Below are positions 46,691-56,439 of a stretch of 64,000 nucleotides of DNA, in pieces. A model generated the notes under the pieces. That model saw nothing but the letters and a program-made list of their open reading frames with translations. It ran no database searches and was not told the DNA's origin. Origin of the DNA: Takakia lepidozioides (Eukaryota; Streptophyta; Takakiopsida; Takakiales; Takakiaceae); contig CM060731.1 in the NCBI GenBank assembly GCA_030704615.1, forward strand, positions 82,068,756 to 82,132,755, in the 5' to 3' direction. The translations under genes were made by a program, and so were the position numbers. Positions within the stretch are counted from its first letter, which is position 1. Each line of letters begins with the position of its first letter.

Positions 46691-47374
46691 GGTGTGTAAG
46701 GACGTCCAAACACTACAACAGATCCCGACTTCAACGTCTGCCACATTTGCCCAGTCGTAGCATGTATGTCTACAAAATGCAAGGGGGCAATCCTGGTTGC
46801 CAATTGTGACCACCAGAAGTCGTATATGCCACCTTGTATCTCCGCCACGTCAGGATCTACGGTCAAACATATTTGACCAGATAGGGAAAGATGGTAGATA
46901 CGACTAGGAGTCATGGCCAAAACTGCAACAGGATGACGTGGGCATGGGAATGTATGACTGCCAGTATCACGACTGCACGTGGCGATTGCTGGTTGCCCAA
47001 TGAGTGTCTATGTGGAAAATACAAAGATAAATGGATGCAATAGAACAAGGATGTGACTGCAAATGACGACGTGTCTACATATCATTGCTCGCATGGATGA
47101 AATATTGTGGTGTTTGAAGTCTGCAAGTTAGCTGGTTTTGTCGATCTATGGTGGTTTGGAGACATGTAATTACTTCATGGCAAAGGAAAGTATCAAAAAA
47201 CAAATAATAAAGATGAGGATAAGCTTTGGAAGGAATGTTTTTCAGACACCAGTCAATGGGTGGGATAATGAAGTAAAAAAGGTGAATGCCTGTTAGATTA
47301 TAGAGAGCAGAAGTAACATGATATTAACAAGCAAAGCTTTGTTAAAAATTGTCATCAGCCATGGAAATGGGCAA

Positions 47375-48140
47375 AGTGGTGCATGGTGACATTGTCAAAG
47401 CTGGAATTGTACCGGATGATAGTTTGAACACTGTCCTAGTGGACAACCAATATGTATGCGAGACTTGTGGCAACCCTGGAAAGGAGCGCAGAGGTCCATT
47501 GTGACATTGTCAAAGCTGGAATTATACCAAATGACATTCTGAACACTGCCCTGGTGGACAGCCAATGCTTGTGGGAGTGCGGCAGCCCTGGAAACAAGCG
47601 CAACGGTTCATGGTGACATCGTCAAAGCTGGAATTGTAAGGTATGTCATTCTGAACCCTACCCTAGTGGCCAACAATGCGTGTGCAGGCTTGGCAGCCCT
47701 GAAAATAGGCAAAGCGGTCCACGGTGACATGTTCAAAGCTGAAATTGTACTATTTGTCATTCTGAACATTGTCTTAGGGGCCAGCAATGTGTGTGCGAGC
47801 CTGGCAGCCCTAGAAGTGGGCAAAGTGGTCCATGGTGACATTGTCACAGCTGGATTTGTACTAGATGACATTTTGAGTGGCCTTGGTGGATAGCCAATGC
47901 TTGTGAGAGTGCGGCAGCCTTGTAAACGAGCGCAGAGGTCCATGGTGACATCGTCAAAGTTGGAATTATACCAAATGACATTCTGAACACTGCCCTGGTG
48001 GACAACCAATGCTTGTGGGACTGCGGCAGCCCTGGAAACGAGTGCAAAGGACATCGTCAAAGCTGGAATTGTAAGGTATGTCATTCTGAACCCTACCCTA
48101 GTGGCCAACAATGCGTGTGCAGGCTTGGCAGCCCTGAAAA
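47375..48140 (+). repeat. Minisatellite built from a PPR motif, about 110-bp unit
   Basis: Seven head-to-tail units begin CATGGTGACATYGTCAAAGCTGGAATT at about 47382, 47497, 47609, 47720, 47831, 47941 and 48047 (spacing 108-115 bp). Each unit reads as HGDIVKAGIxxxDILNTALV followed by a Cys-rich segment. That corresponds to the VHGxIVKxGxxxDxxLxxALVDMYxKCGSL core of plant PLS-class PPR proteins. Unit lengths are not multiples of three and stops are frequent, so there is no functional protein. The last unit (48047-48140) nearly duplicates 47609-47705. Confidence 0.75.
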
Positions 48141-48708
48141 TATTATGATAATTTGGTTATTTTCCTGGTGTTTATAAGGTACTTGGGAGGGCGCTTGGTC
48201 TTAGGGGCCGTGCGTAAATCTATGGCTGTTCATCTGCACCGTGGTGGTTCTCATAGGCCAATCCGAGATAAACCGACTCTAGACACAAGCAGCACACACA
48301 AGAGGTCCTTTTGGGTTGATGGTCGGTTGAATCCTCTCTGGGTGAAAGAAAAGCTAGCTGCTTTCATGACAAGGTCAAGGAGCTGAAGGATCAGGGATAG
48401 AGTGTGGGTCCAGATTCATCCAAGATGTGGAGTTGCAAGCACAAAATTACCTAAGACTTTCTGTGGATTGATAGTTGCAAGAAACCTGCATGGTTAGATG
48501 GTCAACTGGAAGTAGCAACAGCAGTGACACATTTGATAAATCCAGGCACCTCAACCATGACCACAGCTTCTAAAAGAGGGCCAAGAGAGGGAGTCCACAA
48601 TGCCTTTCCTGGTACTTCTGGGCATGTGAGGATGCTCTGTGAGGCAGGACGACTGAAAGTTGAGGGCCCTCTATAGACTATAAACTAAGGACGCATTTCA
48701 GCAGTTTT

Positions 48709-48969
48709 TTGCATAAGTGCATCAAGATGAAAGTCCTAGAAGCTGGAAAGCAGGTGCACGGTCACATTATCCAAAGTGGATTTAAACTAGACAAGACCCT
48801 TGTCAACTTGTATGTTGAGTGCAGGAGCATCGTGGATGCCCACAAAATGTTCAACAAAATGCCTCAATTATGTTTGGTCACGTGGAATATAATGGTGGCA
48901 GGATTTACCAAACATGGGTGTGGTAGGATTGCTTTGGAGACATATGAGCAAATAATGCGGGAAGGTTGA
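48709..48969 (+). pseudogene. Pentatricopeptide-repeat (PPR) protein fragment
   Basis: 86 codons read LEAGKQVHGHIIQSGFKLDK, TLVNLYVECRSIVDAHKMFN and CLVTWNIMVAGFTKHGCGRI, about two PPR helical-hairpin repeats of the PLS class, which bind organelle RNA for editing. Full proteins have ten or more repeats and are usually intronless. The frame ends after IMREG, and the next kilobase holds only one further remnant (about 49030, CATGGTGACATCATCTGG). It is a truncated fragment, probably related to the donor of the adjacent minisatellite. Confidence 0.8.
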
Positions 48970-49314
48970 AGCCCAACCACATCACGTTTGTTTGCGTTTG
49001 CAATGTGTGCTGGCAGCTCTAGAAAGGGCTAATATGTCCATGGTGACATCATCTGGATAGCCTTGGAATCAGAAATCTAGTAACTTCGAAAAACCTCCTA
49101 GGTACTTAATGCTTATACATCCTGTGCGCTATAAGTTCAACTGGCTGAAGTATATGGTTCGAAGTTAGTAACAGTTTCTAGGATGGCGGGCTGAGAGAAA
49201 TGAAATTAAATGAAATGGTGCTTTATAACGTCCGCGGAAAGCTCATAGAGCTTATGAGACAAAATGGAAAGAAAAACATGAGAGAAAACAGGAAACCAGA
49301 GTCAAAGAAAAGAA

Positions 49315-50196
49315 CTATTGTTCGAGTGATTGTCTAAGGGTGAATGCCTCGTGCAGGTAGGCTGCCAAGCATTTCTGATCCTCATAGTGAAAGACCTTAG
49401 TGAGAGATTGGGTTCCACGGAATAGACAATGGAATCTCCCACGGATCTCATAGTATAGAGGGCAATAGAAGAAGAAGTGTTCTTCAGTTTCGATTTCCTG
49501 GTTGCGCCCTGTGCAAACTGGACAGAGACGGTCCTCCCGCTGTAGGTTTTCCCATCTGCCAGTCTCTATACATAGGTTGTGGGAGCCCACCCTGAACCGC
49601 CCCAAAGCCCTCAGGAGAGAAGGAGATAAAGAGGCCGAAAGGTAATTGGGCCGCAAGATTCTATCATCTCGGAGAAACAAGAATGTTTCTTGATAGAAAT
49701 GGAGCTTTGTCGTGAGGTTGGGTAACTTCCAAGTTCTCCTGACATGTAGCTCCATGAGCTCCTTTCTAATGAGTTGGTTGCGGTCATGCTTGGATGTGAT
49801 GTCCACCTCTTCTGGGTTCACTGGTAGTAGTGAAGCAATAGAGAGTCCATGGCGTTCAAAAAAGGTATCCACCCGAGCATACCAGGATTGTTTGAAACTT
49901 GCATTTTTGACTCTAATAGATGTCGCAAGGGCCCTGGCCACAAGCCCGTTGGGAGGAAGGGCCTGTAACCTATGCAGGAAAATCGTAAGCCGGAAGAGAG
50001 CCTCAGTTTGAAGTGGCACGCAGGCAAATTCTGCATTCAGTATGTGCGATGGAGTTGTGCCTCTGGCGCCAAGTATTTCCTGGAGGAAAGATAACTGCAA
50101 TGGTTCCAGATTCTTTTCCCACCAGGAAACTGGGACCGCAGGTGCCCATAATTCACAACCAAAAGTGGCATTTGGGGTGACCACGCTATCAAACAC
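49315..50196 (-). pseudogene. LINE C-terminal region with CCHC-like knuckle
   Basis: A clean 293-codon frame following the RT thumb (WWEKNLEPLQLSFLQEILGA onward). Near its end, CPVCTGRNQEIETEEHFFFY followed by CP is the zf-RVT-type CxxC...HxxxxC knuckle of plant LINEs. It is probably the last third of ORF2; the frame change to RT lies near 50190. Confidence 0.8.
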
Positions 50197-51582
50197 CCAC
50201 TTCTTGGTTGGTGGGTGGCGCAGGTGTTTGCTTGCATTTGGCCTGAAGGCGGATGGAGGCTGCCTTGCCTTTTGTCAATCTGTCCAGGGCAGTTGCTGCA
50301 AACTGGAATCTGGGGGAGTGGATAACCAGACCCAGATACCGGTAGGATTTTACTATCTCAACCTCCCGATTGTTGAGGAAGAATTTGCGGTCGGCCTGCC
50401 CATTGAAAACCATGATCTTGGTTTTTGTAAGGTTGACTTGCAGCCCATAGTCTTTGGAGAACTCTTCCAAGATTTGGAGATGGCGTTGTAGGAAGACAGG
50501 AGAATGTGCCAAAAGGGCAACATCATCTGCGTAGAGGAGATCTGATTGTGTTGGTCCTCCATCCAATGGCACACCAACTCCATGGTTTTTTGAGATGTAG
50601 ACTTCCAAGGCATCAATGTAGATTCCGAATAGGGTAGGTGAGAGGGGGCAGCCCTGTTTGACCCAATGCTGCTATGGACCTCAGCCGAGAATTCCCCTGC
50701 GACATTGACCATGCCAGTGACGATCTCATACATGGAGGAAATAGCATAGAGAATGTTTTGAGGGACTCCCACCTTCTGGAGCCTTCGGTAAAGAAGGTCG
50801 CGAAGAACCGAATCAAAAGCCTTGTGAAAGTCCACGAAGCAGACTTAAACAAGTTTTTTGTCAAAGCTAGCACTTTCCACCATAACCTGAAGAGTGAAAA
50901 TGTGGTCAAGAGTGGATCTGTTGCGACGGAAACCAGCTTGTCCCTTAGCCCGTATGTGAGAGGATTCAGCCCAATCATCCAATTCCATGGCCACTACTGC
51001 CCCAAACAGCTTAGCCAATAATGATGACACCATAATTGTGCGATAGTTGGTCGCGGGTGCGAGCCTGTCACCACTCTTGAAGTGGGGATGGATGATGCTC
51101 TTTGTCCACTTTGTTGGAAAGCCATGTTCCACTGCCTCATTGAAGAGGTAAGCTAGAAACGGGGCCAAAGTGGGAGCTGCGTGCTTGATGAATTCACCCT
51201 GTAGCCCTGAAATATCCAATGCCCTGCCATTTTGCAGCTTCTTGATTGCCTTGCTGACGTTGGTTGTAGTAAAGAGAGAGAAGTGTAGGGGTTTAGAGGT
51301 TATGGGAGAACAAGTTTGGTTTGGGGAATGATACAATGACTGGGCATACTCATGCCAGACGTGAATGTCAGTGATCGCAGGTGGATCTCTGTAAGGTTTA
51401 AGGAGGGACCAAAAAGAACGAGGAGAAAATCTGACTTTTGCAAGGAAAGAAGATTGGAGCTTGAGAGTGTAGGCTCTTTTTTTAGGTCTAATGAGGGACT
51501 TATAGTGCTTGAGAGTGAGGTTTTTGGAATGTGGAGAGGAATGGATATCTAGGGATAGAGATTTGATGTGTCTTCTAGCCAC
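50189..51582 (-). pseudogene. LINE reverse transcriptase domain
   Basis: The frame at 51582-50845 covers the RT fingers (SGLQGEFIKHAAPTLAPFLA, KGQAGFRRNRSTLDHIFTLQ). The 50835 frame starts with the first catalytic Asp (VDFHKAFDSVLRDLLYRRL). The frame at 50608-50189 holds the catalytic SDLLYADDVALLA and the primer-grip region (NLTKTKIMVFNG). A stop and a frame change between 50650 and 50850 break the protein, just around the GxKQGCPLSP segment. Confidence 0.85.
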
Positions 51583-51678
51583 TTTGCATTCTTCGTCATA
51601 GAAAGGTGCATATCTACGAGTGGAGAGGGGTGGGGACGTAGATGGGAGGGTGACTGGAAAGGAAAGCAGGGCTGAGTC

Positions 51679-52495
51679 CTATAGAGCATGTGTTAGATGG
51701 GTAGCCTTGTCATCAGTAGATGGTCGAGCAAAGATGGAGGGGAGGATTGAAGCTAGGTAAGTTTCATAATGAGCATTGTGTAAGTGAGAGAAGGGGATAT
51801 TGAAGTGGATATGAGGGTGTGAAGGGAGAGAAACAGAGGCACTCCCCCTGACGGGGAGAGAGATGGAAGGAAATACAAATGAAAGGCAAGAGTGATCAGA
51901 ATCTGGGTACCTCGTGATGTAGAAAAAGCTAACTCTATCAATTGTGTTGGGGCTCCCCAAGAGATAGTCAACCACGCTCTGTCCTTTGTATGTGTGGTAG
52001 GTGAACTCGCTCGATGATTTGAAAGTGGTCGTGCCATTGTAGATGACAAGTCCCTGAATCTCGCAAAACTTAAGTAGATGGTGACCATAGCTTGTGATTT
52101 TGCTAGAGACGTCCGGACTTTGCCTTTCCAGGGTCCCATGTGAGTGTTGGATGTGTTGAGGGTCCGTGGGGTCGAAGGTTGGAGCATGTAGAGAACTTGT
52201 ACGGGCGTTGAAGTCGCCAACTAAGAATATGTCTTTGTGTGGGGTACGGAGACGGGCTATATCCTCTTCCAGTGGAACATAAGGTGAATCGGTTTGCGTG
52301 GAGGCCACTGTGTGGAGATGCAGCCGGGGCAAAGTAACATCCCGCTAGTAGAATGTTTGGTTGGTGATGGTAGCCTTTGATCTGATACCAAATGTACCTT
52401 GCCAATTGCTCGTAGATTCTCCACGTCCCTATCTTTGGCTGCGAGTAAATTCTGCAGAGTCTCTTCTGAGACGCAACGGGATTGCAAGATGGCAA
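51679..52495 (-). pseudogene. LINE APE-type endonuclease domain
   Basis: Carries IFLVGDFNARTSSLHAPTF, SVVDYLLGS and YPDSDHSCLSF, the GDFN and SDH motifs of apurinic-type endonucleases that nick the target for primed reverse transcription. The Glu-containing N-terminal motif lies before a stop near 52345, so the domain is interrupted. Confidence 0.8.
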
Positions 52496-52713
52496 CCTGC
52501 TCTCGTAGGATCTGAATGTAGGATCTGAATGTCTACACTCCTAGTGGAATACTGGCGCAACGGAGAGGTATGCTGAGAGCTCGGGGTAGGAAGAAGGAGG
52601 AGAGGAGTATCAGGGAGAGGCGAGGGAGACCCATCTTCGTCCCCAGTCTGTTGTCGTTTAGATGAGGACATGGCGGAGAGGGTTGGGGCGGGCGCCGACG
52701 CGGCGAAGGAAGG

Positions 52714-52735
52714 AAGAGAGAGAGAGAGAGAGAGA
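52714..52735. repeat. GA microsatellite
   Basis: About eleven GA units immediately upstream of the LINE 5' end. Confidence 0.9.
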
Positions 52736-52736
52736 C

Positions 52737-54759
52737 TTCATAAACTTGGTGAGAGGGAAGAAAAGTGGAGAAAAACCATGGAGGCTCTCAGCTTTGGAAG
52801 ACGTTTGAAAAGAAGGCTTCTTGTATGCACGGTATGCCTCGTAACATGCGTACTTGTCAGGCCCAACTTTAGGTGTGCTTTCACACCATAAGAATTTGCT
52901 GGGTTCCACTGTACAGGTGAAATCCCTAGATGAAGGCTTGCAACAGTCGGGAAGCTCATAATAAGCTGGAGCTTCTCCAGTCCCAGATCCAGGCTGCTTC
53001 ATCATCCATATGTGTTCTGATCTGATTATCCGCAGGGTAAGTACAGAAAATCTTGTGACAGTAAAAAAGAAGGAAGTGTGAGCTTTCTGGCCTCCACATT
53101 CGACCTTGGATTTGGATGGGAGTCTGGACTGAGATGTTTTGTGGTGCATAATCTAGCGGCCCAAAAATGCTGCAGGGAAAGCTAAGGAGATTGGCCTCGA
53201 ACAAGAGCAGGTAGAGCACTTTCGCTTCACAAAGCACAGTTGATCACCTTTTGCAGCAGCCTGTCCAGAGGTTGAGTCACTTGGAGACAAAAATATAGCA
53301 CCTGGAGCGCCAAGTCTTACTAAACTGCAGACAATTTAGCTCAAAATCACAAAGAGATTACCACACCCTTCTCATCTTCTATGCACAATGTCGCTACTTG
53401 GTGTGTAATTTCTCACCATAGTGGTCGTGACTTTGAGCAGCTGCTCATGGGTCTACTCCACGGCCACAAACCTCCGACGCACTGAACCCTTATACTGACA
53501 CGAATTGACATGAATTGTGTGACCCACACCACTCAGTTTCTCAAATCACCGTCAGAGCAAAGACATAACAGAGGTGCAGTTAAGAATTTGACCGACGCTG
53601 CGCAAAATGACCAAGTCCGCCTGGTTAGGCCGTAACTACTGAAATGCTGCCCCATCCAAGATGTGCTCGAGTTGAGTTGACAAGCCTGATGCCTTAGGGC
53701 TCGTATCAAAATCATACATGCAGCTTCAAAGAAGAAATTGAACTACCGGCCCATCACTGACAGGTAAGACAGAGCTTTAACCACCTTCGAAACCTCTAAG
53801 ACTAAGCCTAGGATTCCAGCCAAGACAAGAAATTCCCCAAGCAACAATGGCGACTCAATAATTTTCACAGACAGTTTGTTGTGCCTTCTAAGCCCCTATT
53901 GCTAATTATACATTCAATGTGCTACCAATTGTCAATGCCTTCCTTCTCCTTCCGCTGCTCAAATTTTGATAAAAGCTTCAGTAGAGGGCAATCGACGGCC
54001 GACTGTGACTAACTGACTCCGGGGCCTGGTTCATCCTGCATTCGTCCTAGAGATGCATCGCCGAAAGGTTGACCTGCCAAACTTGTCCATGCAAACTGTC
54101 GGGCATGGTTCTACTGTCGCAGGTGGGCACGGAAATTCTTGCCGGGCCGAATCCAAGCGCCTCATCATGCTTTGCACGCCTCAAGAGAACAATCTGAGCC
54201 TTCTACATTCGAGCATTCTCTGCCCTATAAAACCCACGCTGCGATCGCTAGCATCGCAGCATCCTGGAGGTCGTCATTGATTGTCTATCGATCTGCTAAT
54301 TTTGTGGGTCTCCATAGACTACTGCTTGTGTCAAGTTTATTCCATTTTTAGCATTTAAAATCTGATCCACGAAGGTTAACTGCGTTTTGCTTCCAGACTG
54401 TTGTCTTGGGGACATTACAATGACTTCGACGTTGAGGATGTTGTAGTTAGTAAGCTCATAATTCTGTTTCAGACTCGTATCAAAGATGTATAGAACTGTA
54501 TTGATTAGCCGAAGCGGCAATTGAAGCTGTTCAATTGAAGTTCCAATTCGAGGAGTACTGGACAGTGTCAGATTTGCAAGTTTGTCTTGGATAGGTGTGT
54601 GTGCAAGGATTAGCTGATGAACGTTTACTACATTCGGACTAATAATGCCATAGTGCTATGTTGTGCATCCACAGGCACGGATCGACGCGCCATTCCATGT
54701 GATCCCAGAAATTAAGAGTTGAACAGAGCCAGCGTGTTCGAGGAAGTCCAGTGCTCCCC
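52737..54759. other. Intergenic between LINE and plantacyanin-like gene
   Basis: No firm gene. On the minus strand 53149-52738 contains a cysteine-rich stretch (PAYYELPDCCKPSSRDFTC, FLWCESTPKV) with exon-like borders. It faintly recalls the CC...CCKPxxxC loop of tetraspanins but lacks the membrane helices, so I leave it unnamed. The last few hundred bases should hold the promoter of the plantacyanin-like gene. Confidence 0.35.
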
Positions 54760-55443
54760 ATGGAAGGTATCAAAACCACAATGATGGTGGCAATCATAAT
54801 GCTGCTGCTAGTGCCGGGGGCCGTCGCATTGCGGCACCGAGTGGGTGAAAACACAGGCTGGACCTTCCCACCCAATCCGGGTTTCTATGCAGGATGGGCG
54901 AGAGGGACTGTCTTCCAAGTCGGAGATACTCTAGGTAAGTCTTGGTTTCTGATCTACAGCTGCACGTAAGTGATCTTATTGCAAAGTAATAATAAGAGTA
55001 GGCAGCACTTGCGTAATAACGAGTAAGGCATGGATGCGTGAGTAGGAGGGATTCTGCCATTTAGGCTTCCAGCTCTCAATGACGTAATCTGCATCAACTG
55101 ACCTTAACGTTTTGATAAGGACCAGGTTCACAAATGCAGTTGAAATGGTGACTTATGTACATCAGGTGGCTCAGTAGATAGAAAACCTTGACTGATAATC
55201 CTGGGGCTGACTGTTCGATTGATGCTGAGGGTAGAGTTCAATTATATTAGTGGGGCGCACAATGTACTCCAAGTCCGCAAGACAGACTATGACAGTTGCA
55301 ACACAGCCAGCCCCATAGCAACGATCGACGACCATACCGCTAGCGATGTGGGTTTGCGGGCAGCTGGCACATACTATTTCATCTGCGGACTACGAGGCCA
55401 CTGCGATGCCGGCATGAAGCTTGAACTGGCCGTGTCTGGTTAG
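54760..55443 (+). CDS. Plantacyanin-like blue copper protein (phytocyanin), two exons
   Basis: Exons 54760-54934 and 55235-55443 join in phase 1 (CTAG|GTAAGT ... GGGTAG|AGTTC) to give 127 residues. Residues 1-26 are a signal peptide (MEGIKTTMMVAIIMLLLVPG). The single cupredoxin domain follows: VGENTGWTF, FQVGDTLEFNYISGAHNVLQ (first His ligand), DYDSCNTASP (disulfide Cys), then YYFICGLRGHCDAGMKLEL with Cys, His and Met ligands and the second disulfide Cys. The Met axial ligand and absence of a Pro-rich or GPI tail fit plantacyanins, secreted single-electron carriers of the cell wall. Start: ATG at 54760, before the signal peptide; upstream in-frame codons at 54751 lack an ATG. The 300-bp intron contains a tRNA-like patch at 55164-55222. 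Confidence 0.9.
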
Positions 55444-56439
55444 GATAATTTTGCGAGGATGGATAACAGAGGGTTTCTATTTATATTTTGCTGATCTGTG
55501 GAGGTTTCATTTGGGAGGCCTACTTCTTCGTCATGCAGCTGATGTCTAAAGCTCAGCTGCTGAGATTTGTCGATGTATTTCTTAGTAAGTCTCCAGTAAG
55601 TCGGAATAAAGAATACATTTGATTCGCCCGGGCTCCCGGACAGTGAAGAACGTTCATGAAGGTAACATGCATCTATCATAGTTTTGAGATACTTCATGTG
55701 TTTCTCCTACATTTTAGGACTGAGCAATTTTGGCGCAGTGACCCTCCTGTCCACCATTGATGATTGTAACGAGGTCCAGACAAGAAGACAGCGCAGGCAA
55801 GAGAAACATACTGGCACACACATTGCTTCAGATCCAGAGTGCAGGGCAGTAATACCTATGGCACATTAGATTGCGCTGTTGGGTCTCATCACCTTCGTAA
55901 ATATGTAGACTGAGTGGATGCTAGTACGCTTGATTGCATGAAAAAGCGGTCTTCAACAGCTCCAGGTACTATCTCTGACGTAAGGGGCAGTCGTCTACAA
56001 GGATGACTAGTTCTCCATATCCCAAATTTCATTTTGACCTGTAATGATCAGACAATGACCTAAAGCACACTCGAGACTTAGGTCTGGCTAACAACTGGAA
56101 TTCTTCTTGTGGACCACATAGAGCTAGTTGTTGTGACTCACACTTCCACATTCAAGATGGACAAGGCACAGAAGATATAACGATGTTCAAGATCTTAATG
56201 CTTCTCTATTGTTACGTGAGAAGAGGGAGAGAACGCAGGCTCAGCAGGCATCTCTGCAAAAAGTTGGGGGTTCCAAAAGCTTCATTCAAATCTGAACAAT
56301 TTGAGGAATATACAGAGTGATTTTCTGAGTCAAAAACATGCTCTGAGAAAATCAGGATAGCCATCTGTTCTCTATACATAAAAAAACATTCCAACCCCAG
56401 CTGTCGTGAACCGAGACATTATTTATTTAGAGTCTCAGA

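Larger units (their letters stand above)
49205..52671 (-). mobile_element. LINE retrotransposon, copy 1
   Basis: A non-LTR element reading leftwards. ORF start MSSSKRQQTGDEDGS at 52671, an APE-type endonuclease (about 52495-51679), reverse transcriptase (51582-50189) and a zinc-knuckle C-terminal domain (50196-49315). Its 3' end appears to be GCGGACGTTATAAAGCACC followed by a tail of ATTTC/ATTTA units (49195-49225) instead of poly(A). Frames are interrupted at several points. The RT style (YADDVALLA, VDFHKAFDSV) is not that of the L1 LINEs dominating seed plants; I lean to a CR1/I/Dualen-like clade. Confidence 0.9.

Noticed and set aside
46148-46920. Two large minus-strand ORFs (221 and 105 codons)
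   Set aside because: They are antisense shadows of the plus-strand trihelix fragment, which has recognisable motifs.
47608-48111. 167-codon minus-strand ORF with internal repeats
   Set aside because: Antisense reading of the PPR-derived minisatellite; its repetitiveness simply reflects the DNA repeat.
52738-53149. Tetraspanin-like gene on the minus strand
   Set aside because: Only a CCKPSS phrase recalls tetraspanins; no membrane helices or CCG motif are found.
55164-55222. Possible tRNA gene in the plantacyanin intron
   Set aside because: Only an A-box-like TGGCTCAGTAG and a poor B-box are present; no cloverleaf can be drawn, so at most a SINE relic.
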